The notes under the pieces were generated by a model. That model was not told the origin of the DNA, did no database searches, and saw nothing but the letters and a program-made list of their open reading frames with translations. From Candidatus Poseidoniales archaeon (GTDB taxonomy: Archaea; Thermoplasmatota; Poseidoniia; Poseidoniales; Thalassarchaeaceae), in the NCBI GenBank assembly GCA_003602515.1, contig QQSB01000064.1, forward strand, positions 1,957 through 50,329: a stretch of DNA of 48,373 bases, given 5' to 3'. Shown here piece by piece: positions 10,310 to 19,342 of this stretch. Within the stretch, counting starts at the first letter, position 1. Each line of letters begins with the position of its first letter. The position numbers were made by a program, and so were the translations under genes.

Positions 10310-11901
10310 ATTGGTCTCGGTCCGGACCTGATTACTTCCTCTGTACAACCCTCACTGTATTGCTCAAAGTTCTCGATGAACATCTGAGCCAGTAGATTGG
10401 CCACGTTATCATACCTTTCCTCATCATCCCAAGTTCCCCTGGGTTGTAGAATACTATCAGGAACTCCCTCACAGGTTGTGGGGACTTCAAAGCCAAACCT
10501 CTCATCTTTTACGAAGACAACGTCAGCCAGATCCCCATTAATCGCAGAATTGAGTAGATTCCTGGTCCAACTAATCTTGATTCGACTGCTCGCATCTGCT
10601 CCTCCTGCAATCCAGCCAGTATTGATTAGCCAGCACTTGGCGTTGTTTTCTCTGATCTTTTCCGAAAGTAAATCGGCGTAAGTGCTTGGATGCCTTGGCA
10701 TGAAAGGGGCCCCGAAACAGGTTGAGAACGTTGCTTGGGGTTCTGTTACCCCCATCTCTGTTCCTGCGACCTTAGCAGTGTAGCCCGACATGAAGTGGTA
10801 TGCGGCCTGCTCTGGGCTTAGTCTGGAAAGGGGTGGCAACACACCAAAGGCATCACAAGTTAGGAAGACCACGTTTTTCGGGTTCCCCGCCATAGAATCT
10901 GGAGTTCGATTCTGAATGAATTCAATGGGGTATGATCCTCTTGTGTTCTGAGTGAGGGAGCCGTTGTCAAAGTCCGGAGTGCCATCAGCATTCAATACCA
11001 CATTTTCTAGAATTGAACCACGCATCTTTGTAGTAGCGAAAATCGCTGGCTCGTCCTCTTCGGACAGTCTAATGAGCTTGGCGTAACAACCACCTTCGAA
11101 GTTGAAGACGCCCCTGTCTGACCACCCATGCTCATCATCACCAATCAGAGCTCGATTGGGATCGGCAGACAGAGTAGTCTTTCCCGTTCCAGAAAGTCCG
11201 AAGAAAAGAGCTGACTCTTTCCCATCTGTATTGGCCGAACAATGCATTGGGAGAAGGCCCCTGGTAGGAAGAATGTGATTCATTATTGTGAATATAGCCT
11301 TCTTAATTTCCCCTGCATAATGAGTTCCACCGATTATCACAAGACCCCTGTCTAAGGCAATAATTACGAAGACATCGGAGTTGACTCCGTCACTCATACT
11401 GGATTTCAACTCAGGAGCATGCAGGATAGTGAATTCTGGGATATGGGCTGCAATTTCATCCTCCGAGGCCCGAACGAACATGTTGTGCATGAAGGCTGCA
11501 TGCCATGCCTTCTCAGTAACCAGTCTGACTGGCATCCTGAATTCTGGATCCGCTCCACAGAATGCATCTTTGACGAACAGGTTCTCTGCAGCGTTTAGGT
11601 GTGCGCGGGTCTTGACCAGTAGTCTCTCGAAAACAGCGGGTGCAGTAGGTCTGTTGACCTCACCCCACCAAACATCCTCTGCCATACCGGCCTCGTCCAC
11701 AATGAATCGATCATTTGGTGAACGGCCAGTCCTCTCTCCTGTAACAGCAAGTAGTACAGAATCAGAAGTTAGTTTTGCCTCTCCGAGATCGACTGCTTGA
11801 GTATGTAGTCCTTCGGAACCCATGTTCCAATGTACATTCCCAGACGGCTCAAGGCCATGTTGGGATAAATCAACGGCCCTACTCTGAGAGGAACTCTGCA
11901 C
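10306..11901 (-). CDS. pckA: Phosphoenolpyruvate carboxykinase (ATP)
   Basis: Interconverts oxaloacetate plus ATP with PEP, CO2 and ADP, the entry to gluconeogenesis. The 531 residues match the ATP-dependent family. Visible motifs are GGTHYAGEIKKA (about 191-202), the kinase-1a P-loop GLSGTGKTTL (about 235-244), the kinase-2 segment GDDEHGW and FNFEGGCYAK. The start is a GTG at 11901 after a purine-rich gggggaag; an internal ATG at residue 27 is less likely because conserved family sequence precedes it. Its TAG stop overlaps the maeB stop on the opposite strand inside a shared CTAG, so the two transcripts must read into each other. It is divergent from the membrane protein at 12006. Confidence 0.96.
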   Translation of the reverse strand: MQSSSQSRAVDLSQHGLEPSGNVHWNMGSEGLHTQAVDLGEAKLTSDSVLLAVTGERTGRSPNDRFIVDEAGMAEDVWWGEVNRPTAPAVFERLLVKTRAHLNAAENLFVKDAFCGADPEFRMPVRLVTEKAWHAAFMHNMFVRASEDEIAAHIPEFTILHAPELKSSMSDGVNSDVFVIIALDRGLVIIGGTHYAGEIKKAIFTIMNHILPTRGLLPMHCSANTDGKESALFFGLSGTGKTTLSADPNRALIGDDEHGWSDRGVFNFEGGCYAKLIRLSEEDEPAIFATTKMRGSILENVVLNADGTPDFDNGSLTQNTRGSYPIEFIQNRTPDSMAGNPKNVVFLTCDAFGVLPPLSRLSPEQAAYHFMSGYTAKVAGTEMGVTEPQATFSTCFGAPFMPRHPSTYADLLSEKIRENNAKCWLINTGWIAGGADASSRIKISWTRNLLNSAINGDLADVVFVKDERFGFEVPTTCEGVPDSILQPRGTWDDEERYDNVANLLAQMFIENFEQYSEGCTEEVIRSGPRPI

Positions 11902-12005
11902 CCAACTTCCCCCGCCTTTCCGACGGGGATTAAGTCTTCAAGCATTACGGCTCGGAAAAAAGTTCATGCTAGGCATTTTCGTTCGAATGTCGACCATCAG
12001 GGGAT

Positions 12006-15000
12006 GTGATTATGCAATACATGCTCTGTTGCGGAGCGATGACAGACGAGGAGGCTCCAGACAAAATCATCCGAGAAAGAGAGTTCAAACTCCCTTCTGG
12101 AATCAATATCGATAATCTCGATGTTCCTACTGAGATGACTACTGGAGAAAATTCTGGAATTTATCCTGAGAAGAAAGATGAGGCTATTGGGGATATCTTT
12201 GATCCATTCTCTGAATCCAGTGAAGACTCACCGGGGAAGGTCAGAGAAGATGGGAGTGTGGATAATTCTCCTGAGAGAGATCTAGTTTCTCTAATTTCCA
12301 TAGAGGGGGAAGAGAGGATAAACTGGGTTATCATGGTCTCGATGATTGTTCTATACAGTGCTATTAGCATTCAAATTGGTAGGACTTTTGACTCAATTGT
12401 TGGAGCTTTCTTGCTCATCACTCTAGCAGCAATGGGCTTTGTATTGGGAGAAATTTGGGTTCCTAGGGATCGAATGAAATTGCTGGGAGTAACTTGGGTC
12501 ATCATTTCAATGAAGGTCTTGTACGGCCTTGCAATAGAGCTCAGATACTGGGAGGTGATTGGAGACGACCTGTCTCTAGGTGTGATTTTGATACTCCTAG
12601 TTGGAGTCAATATTTTTGTCGCCTACAGGCATAATCATGATGCTATCGCAGCACAGTCTACTCTTGTTCTACTTGCGGTTGGGTCCACTGCTGGAACTGA
12701 GTTTGGTGAAGTGGGCGTTGCTGGCATGATTCTGGTTGCGACAGTTGTTCTCCACGTTATTGCCCTGAACAGAGACTCTGGCAACCTAGCCTCACTCGGA
12801 ATAGCGTCGTCTAATCTCTGGATTGGAATGCATGCGGTAACTTCTCGTTTTTCTGTGGGGCCTCTTGACGTTATACCGATTGATGGGCCCCTGCTACTAT
12901 TCCTTCTGTTAATGTCGGTGACAGCAATGAATGCCTACATGGCGACGAAATTCGCCAAGAAAGAGAACTGGTTCTCGAAGGGTTTCGAAACAATTGGATT
13001 AGGTAATCCCGGACTGTGGGGTGTTTCCATTTCACTGGGAATGATTGGAGCGATGTTGGCTGTTGCTTCGAATAAAGAAGATTTAGGATATGCGTTGGGC
13101 ATGGTTACTTTCCTTGGAGGAGCCTTTGGGGGGTCTTATCTTGTCGTTAGGGGCGTCGAGCCTGAACGAGTCTATGCCCCACTAGTTGTTACTGCATCGA
13201 TTCTGACAATTATTTTGCTATATGGGAATTCTGTGAGAGATGCTATCGGCTTGTCCTCTTATCTGGTCTTCACCTTGGTTGGTTCCTCGGTCACAGTTGT
13301 GATAATACTTAGAGATCAGAATAGCGTAACTGATAGGGTTCTTTGGATTGGTGCGATTGCCATATTGGCAATATTGGTCCTTCTTGTGCCGACTGGGTCC
13401 GAGGGGCGTGGAGATGGGGGAATCATGTTGTTGGGGTTCCTCTCTTTGCTGCACATTGGAACTGCTACTCTGGCGATAAAAAGGAATTCTCCCTCACTAT
13501 CTGGAGTGACGGTGCTTCTACCTTGGTCGTGGGTCATTGCTGAGAAGTTGATTGAAGAGTCTGTTCGTACTATCGTGCTAGCTAATGATTTATCAGATTT
13601 CAACGTGGGTATTGAACTCGAAACTACTCCTCTGGCAATTTACCTTGGTTTGGCATCCATCCTTCTGTTTATTGTAAACACAAGAATGGGAGAAACTGGG
13701 GTAAATCTAGCATCTGGCTTCCTGGGAATCACTGAGATTTCGGCTACAATCAGAGATTCTGGGTTGCTCAATCTCTGGAGTATCGGACTCTGGTTACCTG
13801 TGATGACAATTCTGATACTAGCACAATTTGGTGGGTTCACAACGGTTTCTCTTGTGGCTTTACTAGCACTACTGTCTGGGTTGCATGTTACAAGTTTCGT
13901 TCTAGGTCTCAGGACTGGGGGTGCGGATGGAATTATCTGGGTATTAGCACTGAGTTTCTTGATCGTCCAGTGGAGGCATGGTCTCGATGAGGCGATGATA
14001 GTACTAATGTGCATATCAATTGCATTGATTCTGAATTTTGGGGAAGATCGTAATTTCACTCTAGGGATGGGGATGATGTCTGCTCCAATGCTTGTCTTCA
14101 TTACTGGAAGAAGTTCCAATCTAGAATTGGCGACTCCCGTTTGGTTCAATGATCTGTATGAGGAGTCAAGCCTTGGGACAATACCAGAGACCGAGTTTTT
14201 TGCATTATTGAGCAGTTTGGTTATGGTTGCAATTTTCTTACCGAGAGCGGAGAAGATGGAGAGTATTCTGAAACCAGCATCCACTGCATTGATTCTAATC
14301 GTCATCACAAACGTTCTATCGTTTAATTCGGGCAATTTCCTCCTCCAAGTTTCATCTGGGACAGTATTTGCATCTACTTCGGTTTGGCTGATTTCTAGAG
14401 GTGAGCTTAGATCTGAGTTGCGAACCATTGCAAAGAGGGACTCAATTGTCAGTATGGTTTCTGATGGTTCGATTTCACGGAGCGGTTCCTTATCTTCATA
14501 CAATCCCAAAGTAGCGGAAATGGAAGAGCTACGGAAGAGGAAGAGGGAGCTTTCTGAAACTGATGACGTCTCTGAGCTATTGACCTCTGAGATTACCCAT
14601 ATGCCGATCGTTGGGCTAGTAATCCTAGGGATTGTATTGATTATTACCATACTAATTTCCGCAATGGGATCGAGCTCTCTGATACTAATTGCTTCGGGAT
14701 TTTTCTGCTGTATCATAGTTCTACTAATCAGGAATCGAACAATGGGACTGGAGCTCGAATTGCCTCATTTCATTGGCATGGAGATGCCCATTGCGGCTGC
14801 AGTATCGGGACTCTGTATGGCCCTAGTTTCGGGACATGTCTTCCCCCCTGGGAGCAGTCCCTACGAATTGCTAGACATGGCGGTCGTGACTGTTCTAGTG
14901 TTTGTTCTACTAATGACATCACTATTGTACCAGAAGAATCTCCTAGACAGGATTGCAATAGCAATTGATTGGTTCATTCTCCCACTATTGCTGGCCCGCT

Positions 15001-15785
15001 TAGTAGCAATTGCGCTGGGAGGAGCCCTGCCGGCTCCAATGACCGTGGATCCTTTTGCTCACGGTATGTTGGAATGGACAATTCCATGGTTAATTCTTGA
15101 ATCATTGCTAATTCTGTGTGTTTTGGTTGGTTTCTGGGTAGATGAAAAGAAGGATACCCTGGGTAGGAAGCATGGCTTGAATGGATTAGGTATTGGCTCG
15201 CGTAGTTTGGGCATAATGATGATGTCATTCGGGCCGGCGGGATTGCTTGCTGCATCTAGTGCAGCGTTTCGCAGTATTAGGACCGAGCAGCCATCTGGGC
15301 TTGGGATTGCCCTGCCTGTTGGAGTCTTGGCTTGTTTTTCACTAATTCACTGGAATGATGAGTTGTTAGCATCATCTGATTATTTTGAATGGACCGTATT
15401 GCTTCTAGGAATAATGATTATCGTTTCTTGTGGACTTACCGTCCCTCTAAATCTGGAAAAGTGGACCATTACTCTAGCCATTGATGGCCATTTATTCATT
15501 ATCTCAGGAGCAATAATGTTGGGAATGGTGGGTGGCTTCGAAATACCACTACTGCTGATTCTGATGTCTACCACAGTATGGATTGTCGGGATTCTTCAAC
15601 TTAGGAAGTCGCTAAGGATTTGGGGACTTGCGGATTTGATCGCTGCGATCCTCTGTTCATTCGTTTTCGCTTCCAAGGGTTTCGACCAATACGAGATATT
15701 GCTTGGGATGACTGCTCTAGCATTGGAGTTGGGTGTAATTGCCTGGCTTGGATTAACAAATCAGGATGAATTACGCAGAGACTAG
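12006..15785 (+). CDS. Very large polytopic membrane protein, about 38 predicted spans, unknown function
   Basis: 1259 residues. About 100 acidic, hydrophilic residues at the N-terminus are followed by some 25 hydrophobic segments. A charged cytoplasmic-looking linker (about 798-865, with MEELRKRKRELSE) comes next, then about 13 more spans to the C-terminus. I recognise no catalytic motif or transporter signature. The ORF opens at a GTG (12006) with ATG at 12012; MTDEEAPDKI at 12039 could be the true start, because the preceding MIMQYMLCCGA is atypical and ggag sits just upstream. The regular hydrophobic architecture resembles DUF-type multi-span proteins rather than a known carrier. It lies 46 bp before the membrane-anchored FKBP-like gene and may be co-transcribed with it. 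Function is not assignable from sequence. Confidence 0.85.
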   Translation: MIMQYMLCCGAMTDEEAPDKIIREREFKLPSGINIDNLDVPTEMTTGENSGIYPEKKDEAIGDIFDPFSESSEDSPGKVREDGSVDNSPERDLVSLISIEGEERINWVIMVSMIVLYSAISIQIGRTFDSIVGAFLLITLAAMGFVLGEIWVPRDRMKLLGVTWVIISMKVLYGLAIELRYWEVIGDDLSLGVILILLVGVNIFVAYRHNHDAIAAQSTLVLLAVGSTAGTEFGEVGVAGMILVATVVLHVIALNRDSGNLASLGIASSNLWIGMHAVTSRFSVGPLDVIPIDGPLLLFLLLMSVTAMNAYMATKFAKKENWFSKGFETIGLGNPGLWGVSISLGMIGAMLAVASNKEDLGYALGMVTFLGGAFGGSYLVVRGVEPERVYAPLVVTASILTIILLYGNSVRDAIGLSSYLVFTLVGSSVTVVIILRDQNSVTDRVLWIGAIAILAILVLLVPTGSEGRGDGGIMLLGFLSLLHIGTATLAIKRNSPSLSGVTVLLPWSWVIAEKLIEESVRTIVLANDLSDFNVGIELETTPLAIYLGLASILLFIVNTRMGETGVNLASGFLGITEISATIRDSGLLNLWSIGLWLPVMTILILAQFGGFTTVSLVALLALLSGLHVTSFVLGLRTGGADGIIWVLALSFLIVQWRHGLDEAMIVLMCISIALILNFGEDRNFTLGMGMMSAPMLVFITGRSSNLELATPVWFNDLYEESSLGTIPETEFFALLSSLVMVAIFLPRAEKMESILKPASTALILIVITNVLSFNSGNFLLQVSSGTVFASTSVWLISRGELRSELRTIAKRDSIVSMVSDGSISRSGSLSSYNPKVAEMEELRKRKRELSETDDVSELLTSEITHMPIVGLVILGIVLIITILISAMGSSSLILIASGFFCCIIVLLIRNRTMGLELELPHFIGMEMPIAAAVSGLCMALVSGHVFPPGSSPYELLDMAVVTVLVFVLLMTSLLYQKNLLDRIAIAIDWFILPLLLARLVAIALGGALPAPMTVDPFAHGMLEWTIPWLILESLLILCVLVGFWVDEKKDTLGRKHGLNGLGIGSRSLGIMMMSFGPAGLLAASSAAFRSIRTEQPSGLGIALPVGVLACFSLIHWNDELLASSDYFEWTVLLLGIMIIVSCGLTVPLNLEKWTITLAIDGHLFIISGAIMLGMVGGFEIPLLLILMSTTVWIVGILQLRKSLRIWGLADLIAAILCSFVFASKGFDQYEILLGMTALALELGVIAWLGLTNQDELRRD

Positions 15786-15831
15786 TCCTGAAGTGCCAAC
15801 GTTGATGACAGGCGGACAATTCTAGGGACAT

Positions 15832-16794
15832 GTGACGAGGTCGTGGATATCCGATACCCCTGACGAGGTTGAACATCCCCCCATACCTTTGGGGCTGAAT
15901 AAGATGACCATACCTCGGGTATCCCTAGTCCTCTCCATAGTTACTGGTCTGGGGCTGCTATTTTCGTCCATCTGGGTTGGTCTTTCAGCGATGTCATTCT
16001 TGGAAGATCTCGAAGCATCCTTCGGTACTACGGATGTCGAAATTCTCAAGGAGGATGGACGATGGTTGTGGGAAGTTAGTGTCCTTTTTGATACATGTTC
16101 TTCACGTGAAGATGACTGGGAGTGGCCAGAGTCACTAGCGAGCCAAGATGATGTTTTTCTACTACCAGGAGAGGTTCGCTGCGACTGGCAGCATCAGGGC
16201 GAAGGCGATTCGGCGAGTATAGTGGTACACAATAGGGGAAATCAGACACTCAATCTCGTAATGGAAATTAGTGGTGGAGGCGTAGTCTTCGCTGCGAATA
16301 GTCAGCCATACCTAATTATCAATGAATTGAGTGCGAATGACAGCAGTATTATGGAAATCAATCTGGTTGAGGCGGTGTCCGAACGTGAGATTAGCGTCAC
16401 AGCCACCCACATTTCCGTTCTTCAGGCACAGGTTCGGATGGATCTTGCCATCTTCCAAGGCCCTGATAGCAGAGACATTCACATCCAAGATGGTGATTCC
16501 GTGGAGGTTCACTACACGGTTTGGGACGCCGATACAGGTGAGGAGTTGGATGATGGTACGTGGGTAGAAAACGCGGGTGACCCGTGGTTCTCAATCGAAG
16601 GTTTTGGATGGTCTGCAATTGGACTTGATATCGATAATGACAGAGGGGTGGCATTCCCTCTTACTGATACTGGAACAACTCATGTCACTCTTCTACCACC
16701 TCCGATAGCATATGGCAATAGCGAGGGTCACGAACTAGAGGAAACCTGGCTGAGATTCGAATTGAAGTTGGAGAGAGCGCCAGTCTCTGAGTAA
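15832..16794 (+). CDS. Membrane-anchored exported protein with C-terminal FKBP-like domain
   Basis: 320 residues. A hydrophobic segment (VSLVLSIVTGLGLLFSSIWV) near residues 28-47 would serve as signal anchor, placing the rest outside the cell. About 60-215 is a beta-rich region with no family I recognise. About 222-320 reads as an FKBP-type peptidyl-prolyl isomerase fold: VEVHYTVWDADTGEELDDG at its start and LLPPPIAYGN...TWLRFELKLERA at its end match the family's order and spacing. The central 'G.D..P' region is divergent, so isomerase activity is uncertain. The ORF opens at GTG 15832; ATG at 15904 (MTIPRVS) is a reasonable alternative start and still keeps the anchor. It follows the polytopic membrane protein by 46 bp and may act with it in the envelope. 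Confidence 0.75.
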   Translation: MTRSWISDTPDEVEHPPIPLGLNKMTIPRVSLVLSIVTGLGLLFSSIWVGLSAMSFLEDLEASFGTTDVEILKEDGRWLWEVSVLFDTCSSREDDWEWPESLASQDDVFLLPGEVRCDWQHQGEGDSASIVVHNRGNQTLNLVMEISGGGVVFAANSQPYLIINELSANDSSIMEINLVEAVSEREISVTATHISVLQAQVRMDLAIFQGPDSRDIHIQDGDSVEVHYTVWDADTGEELDDGTWVENAGDPWFSIEGFGWSAIGLDIDNDRGVAFPLTDTGTTHVTLLPPPIAYGNSEGHELEETWLRFELKLERAPVSE

Positions 16795-16836
16795 TTGTCG
16801 CGAAAGTGACTTGACTAAGTTCCAACGGGACTGGCC

Positions 16837-18138
16837 ATGGGTGAGGAGGAGCATAAGCCAATTGTTCCTTCTAAGAGGGGTCTAACCTATGCGAAAAGAA
16901 AGTTCGAACCGAAGTCCGCAAGGAAGGGCGAGCCTGAGTTCTTCATGGACGAAGGGATGAGGAGGCTATCCACTCCATGGTCTGTTGCCTCGATAAGGGC
17001 TGGTCAGATTGACCCTCTTTCACTTCCTGCTGGAGTGATCCTGGACGCAGCAGCCGGCTCTGGAATCCAACTAATTGCCTTTTCAAAGATTTTGAAGAGG
17101 CCTGCTCTAGGGATTGAATTAGACGAGGATATTGCCAAGCTTTGTGCTGCAAATATGCAATTGAGCTCCGAGGGTGAGGTTCAACGGTCACTTGATAGAG
17201 TCCTAGTGGGAGATGGGGGGTCCGCTGAATCTGCAATGACTTGTTACTGGACCAGCCTGAGAGATGCTGGCACGCGCGCTCACCCCCCTGTAGCTATGCT
17301 ACATCTTGATCCAGCGAGGCCGAGAGATGCGCAGAACCACAGTCTTGAGGAAATGGAACCAGACATAAAGACGGTTCTGAAGTCCTGGAGCAGTCATTTG
17401 CAGATTGGTCCGAATGGGCCTGCTGTTCTGTTAGATTTGTCTCCCAGACTTGACGCTGTTCAAAGAGCCATGGTTGATGGAATTCTTGAGACGACCTTCC
17501 CCGGATCCTCATGGACATGGGAGTGGCTCAGTAGAGGGGGAGGGAGGGTTGACAGGCTCTCGGTTTGGGTTGGTTCTCTTTCTTCAAGTAGTTCGAACAG
17601 ATGCATGAGGGTGGGGCGAAAGAATATCATTGCAAGTATCGAAGGAGATAGTTCGGGAGCGGTTGAGTCATCGTTCAATAGCGTGATGGAGATCCCTCGA
17701 GGGGCCTATCTAACAATAGTTGATCCTGTACTAATTGAGAGTGGACTCCAGAACTCGTGGCACGATATGGCAGTTGGGAGTGGCACAGGTTCTTCTTGGG
17801 TCAGAATCGAGGGTAGGAGGCCTATGCTTATCCATACAGATGAGTTATCGGGAGATGACGAAGTTAGGGGTTTTGTCGTTGCCACAGGGAAAATAGTACA
17901 ACACAGACTCTCTGCACCAGAACTTCATACCATAGACCAAGTGGCAGCCTCAGTCGCGAAAAAGAGGATTTCTAACCTCACCCTTAGGTGTAGTCTTGAT
18001 CCAGAAATTCATCCAACTCTTCAGAGGAGGATAACTAAGGAGTTGAAAGGGACTGAAGGAACGAAGGGATTCATGGTGGACTTGGATGTATTAAGACCTA
18101 ATGGAAATCATAAGGTGTATGTTGTTTGCAAGGAGTAG
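16837..18138 (+). CDS. Class I SAM-dependent methyltransferase, THUMP-like family
   Basis: 433 residues, ATG start at 16837. The SAM-binding motif I is ILDAAAGSGIQLIAFSK (about 69-85), the acidic motif II is GIELDEDIA, and LHLDPARPRDAQNHS (about 151-165) is the DPAR motif of a methyltransferase family whose members carry a C-terminal THUMP-like domain. The C-terminal third fits that small RNA-binding-type region but I cannot confirm it residue by residue. An RNA substrate (tRNA or rRNA) is therefore plausible but unproven. It is codirectional with, and 61 bp upstream of, the ribosomal protein operon, consistent with a translation-related role. Confidence 0.75.
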   Translation: MGEEEHKPIVPSKRGLTYAKRKFEPKSARKGEPEFFMDEGMRRLSTPWSVASIRAGQIDPLSLPAGVILDAAAGSGIQLIAFSKILKRPALGIELDEDIAKLCAANMQLSSEGEVQRSLDRVLVGDGGSAESAMTCYWTSLRDAGTRAHPPVAMLHLDPARPRDAQNHSLEEMEPDIKTVLKSWSSHLQIGPNGPAVLLDLSPRLDAVQRAMVDGILETTFPGSSWTWEWLSRGGGRVDRLSVWVGSLSSSSSNRCMRVGRKNIIASIEGDSSGAVESSFNSVMEIPRGAYLTIVDPVLIESGLQNSWHDMAVGSGTGSSWVRIEGRRPMLIHTDELSGDDEVRGFVVATGKIVQHRLSAPELHTIDQVAASVAKKRISNLTLRCSLDPEIHPTLQRRITKELKGTEGTKGFMVDLDVLRPNGNHKVYVVCKE

Positions 18139-18173
18139 AGGGGCTTTCATCAAAATGAGGGTGTCCAATCGGT

Positions 18174-18182
18174 TCAAATAGG
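18174..18182 (+). promoter_or_regulatory. Candidate TATA box for the rps13 operon
   Basis: 'ttcaaatag' lies about 20-27 nt before the rps13 ATG at 18200. It is AT-rich against its surroundings and correctly placed for an archaeal promoter. Weak call on spacing alone. Confidence 0.3.
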
Positions 18183-18199
18183 AACTGTATTTCGCGAGG

Positions 18200-18709
18200 A
18201 TGCCGAAAAGGCCACCGAAAGGTGAACACGGGGGAACCGTAATGCCAAAAGTGAACGAAGCTGAACTTGGAGATGACTTCTCGTATATTGTCAGAATCGC
18301 TGATACTGATATTGATGGTTTGAAGCCAATAACCTATGGACTCGCCTCGGTCAAGGGAGTTGGGATAAGGACTTCAATGATGATTTGCAAACTTTCTGGG
18401 ATCGATGGCACTAGGCTCGGTGGGCATTTATCCTCTGATGAGCAAGATCAGCTCAGGAAGGCAATTGACGATTACGCAACTAATGTCCCCTGGTGGATGG
18501 TGAACAGGCAGAGGGATCTGGAGTCAAATGAAGATGCACATATCATTGCCAATGAAGTTGGTATGACGAAAGATGACGATGTGGCTAGGCTGGCTGAAAT
18601 CAAGACTTGGCGTGGGATGAGGCACAGGAGTGGTCACAAGGTCAGGGGTCAGAGGCTAAGATCGAATGGACGAAGAGGCTCTGCATTGGGTGTCCAGAGG
18701 AAGAAGTGA
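18200..18709 (+). CDS. rps13: Small ribosomal subunit protein uS13
   Basis: 169 residues. It binds the head of the 30S subunit and contacts the P-site tRNA. FSYIVRIADTDIDGLKPITYGLASVKGVGIRTS is the archaeal uS13 N-terminal region and the helix-hairpin-helix, and RHRSGHKVRGQRLRSNGRRG is the basic C-terminal tail. The ORF starts at ATG 18200; a second ATG at 18242 (MPKVNEAEL) would also give a full archaeal uS13, so the first 14 residues are uncertain. It is the first gene of the archaeal order uS13-uS4-uS11-RpoD, with the next gene 9 bp downstream. Confidence 0.97.
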   Translation: MPKRPPKGEHGGTVMPKVNEAELGDDFSYIVRIADTDIDGLKPITYGLASVKGVGIRTSMMICKLSGIDGTRLGGHLSSDEQDQLRKAIDDYATNVPWWMVNRQRDLESNEDAHIIANEVGMTKDDDVARLAEIKTWRGMRHRSGHKVRGQRLRSNGRRGSALGVQRKK

Positions 18710-18715
18710 GGTGAT
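18708..18715 (+). promoter_or_regulatory. Shine-Dalgarno of rps4
   Basis: GAGGTGAT, a full match to the complement of the archaeal 16S 3' end, overlaps the rps13 stop and ends 3 nt before the rps4 ATG. It implies translational coupling between the two ribosomal genes. Confidence 0.75.
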
Positions 18716-18718
18716 TCA

Positions 18719-19342
18719 ATGGGCGAGCCAAAATTCTCCAGGCCACGGACACAGACTCCGACGCATCCTTGGAAACAGGCAAGGATTGACGAGGAACACG
18801 ATCTAAAGGAAAGATTTGGATTAAAGAAAGTGGGAGGGATGAGGGAGATATGGAGAGAGAAGTCATCCCTAAGGAGACATCGAAACCAAGCGATGAAGCT
18901 TATCGGAAGGGTTGATTCATCAGAGGGTCACTATGCTAAGGAGAAGGAGCAGTTACTCGATTCTCTTACTAGGAAGGGTCTTTTGCAGACAGGTGCTGAC
19001 ATAGGAGACGTACTGGAGATAAATGTCGAACATATGCTTTCAAGGAGGTTCCAATCAGTGGTATACTACAAGGGGCTTGCACCTTCGATGAGAGCAGCGA
19101 GGAATCTGATTGTGCACGGGCACATTTGTATTGGCGAGCAGCGAATGACCGTTCCTGGTTATCATGTTCTGAAGGAAGAGGAGGATTCGTTACAGTATAG
19201 CCACAACTCTCCTTTTGCTGATCCTGAGCATCCATTCAGGAAGGACTTGGAGACGATGAGATTCCAAGAGGAAGAAGAAGACGAAGAACCCGATGAGTCT
19301 ACTGGAGATGCTGATTCCGATACTGACAAGGAGGAGAAGTAA
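18719..19342 (+). CDS. rps4: Small ribosomal subunit protein uS4
   Basis: 207 residues. Primary 16S rRNA binder that nucleates the 30S body. The N-terminal basic region (WKQARIDEEHDLKERFGLK) is archaeal. The S4 RNA-binding domain lies at about 103-150 (MLSRRFQSVVYYKGLAPSMR, AARNLIVHGHICIGEQRM). The last 30 or so residues are a highly acidic tail (EEEEDEEPDESTGDADSDTD), an addition that departs from the usual basic character of ribosomal proteins and is probably disordered. ATG start with a perfect GAGGTGAT. Its stop overlaps the rps11 ATG by one base. Confidence 0.97.
   Translation: MGEPKFSRPRTQTPTHPWKQARIDEEHDLKERFGLKKVGGMREIWREKSSLRRHRNQAMKLIGRVDSSEGHYAKEKEQLLDSLTRKGLLQTGADIGDVLEINVEHMLSRRFQSVVYYKGLAPSMRAARNLIVHGHICIGEQRMTVPGYHVLKEEEDSLQYSHNSPFADPEHPFRKDLETMRFQEEEEDEEPDESTGDADSDTDKEEK

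Noticed and set aside
13640-14716. 358-aa minus-strand ORF inside the large membrane protein gene
   Set aside because: It is antisense to a hydrophobic coding frame and shows only the Ser/Ile/Arg-rich composition expected of such a shadow.
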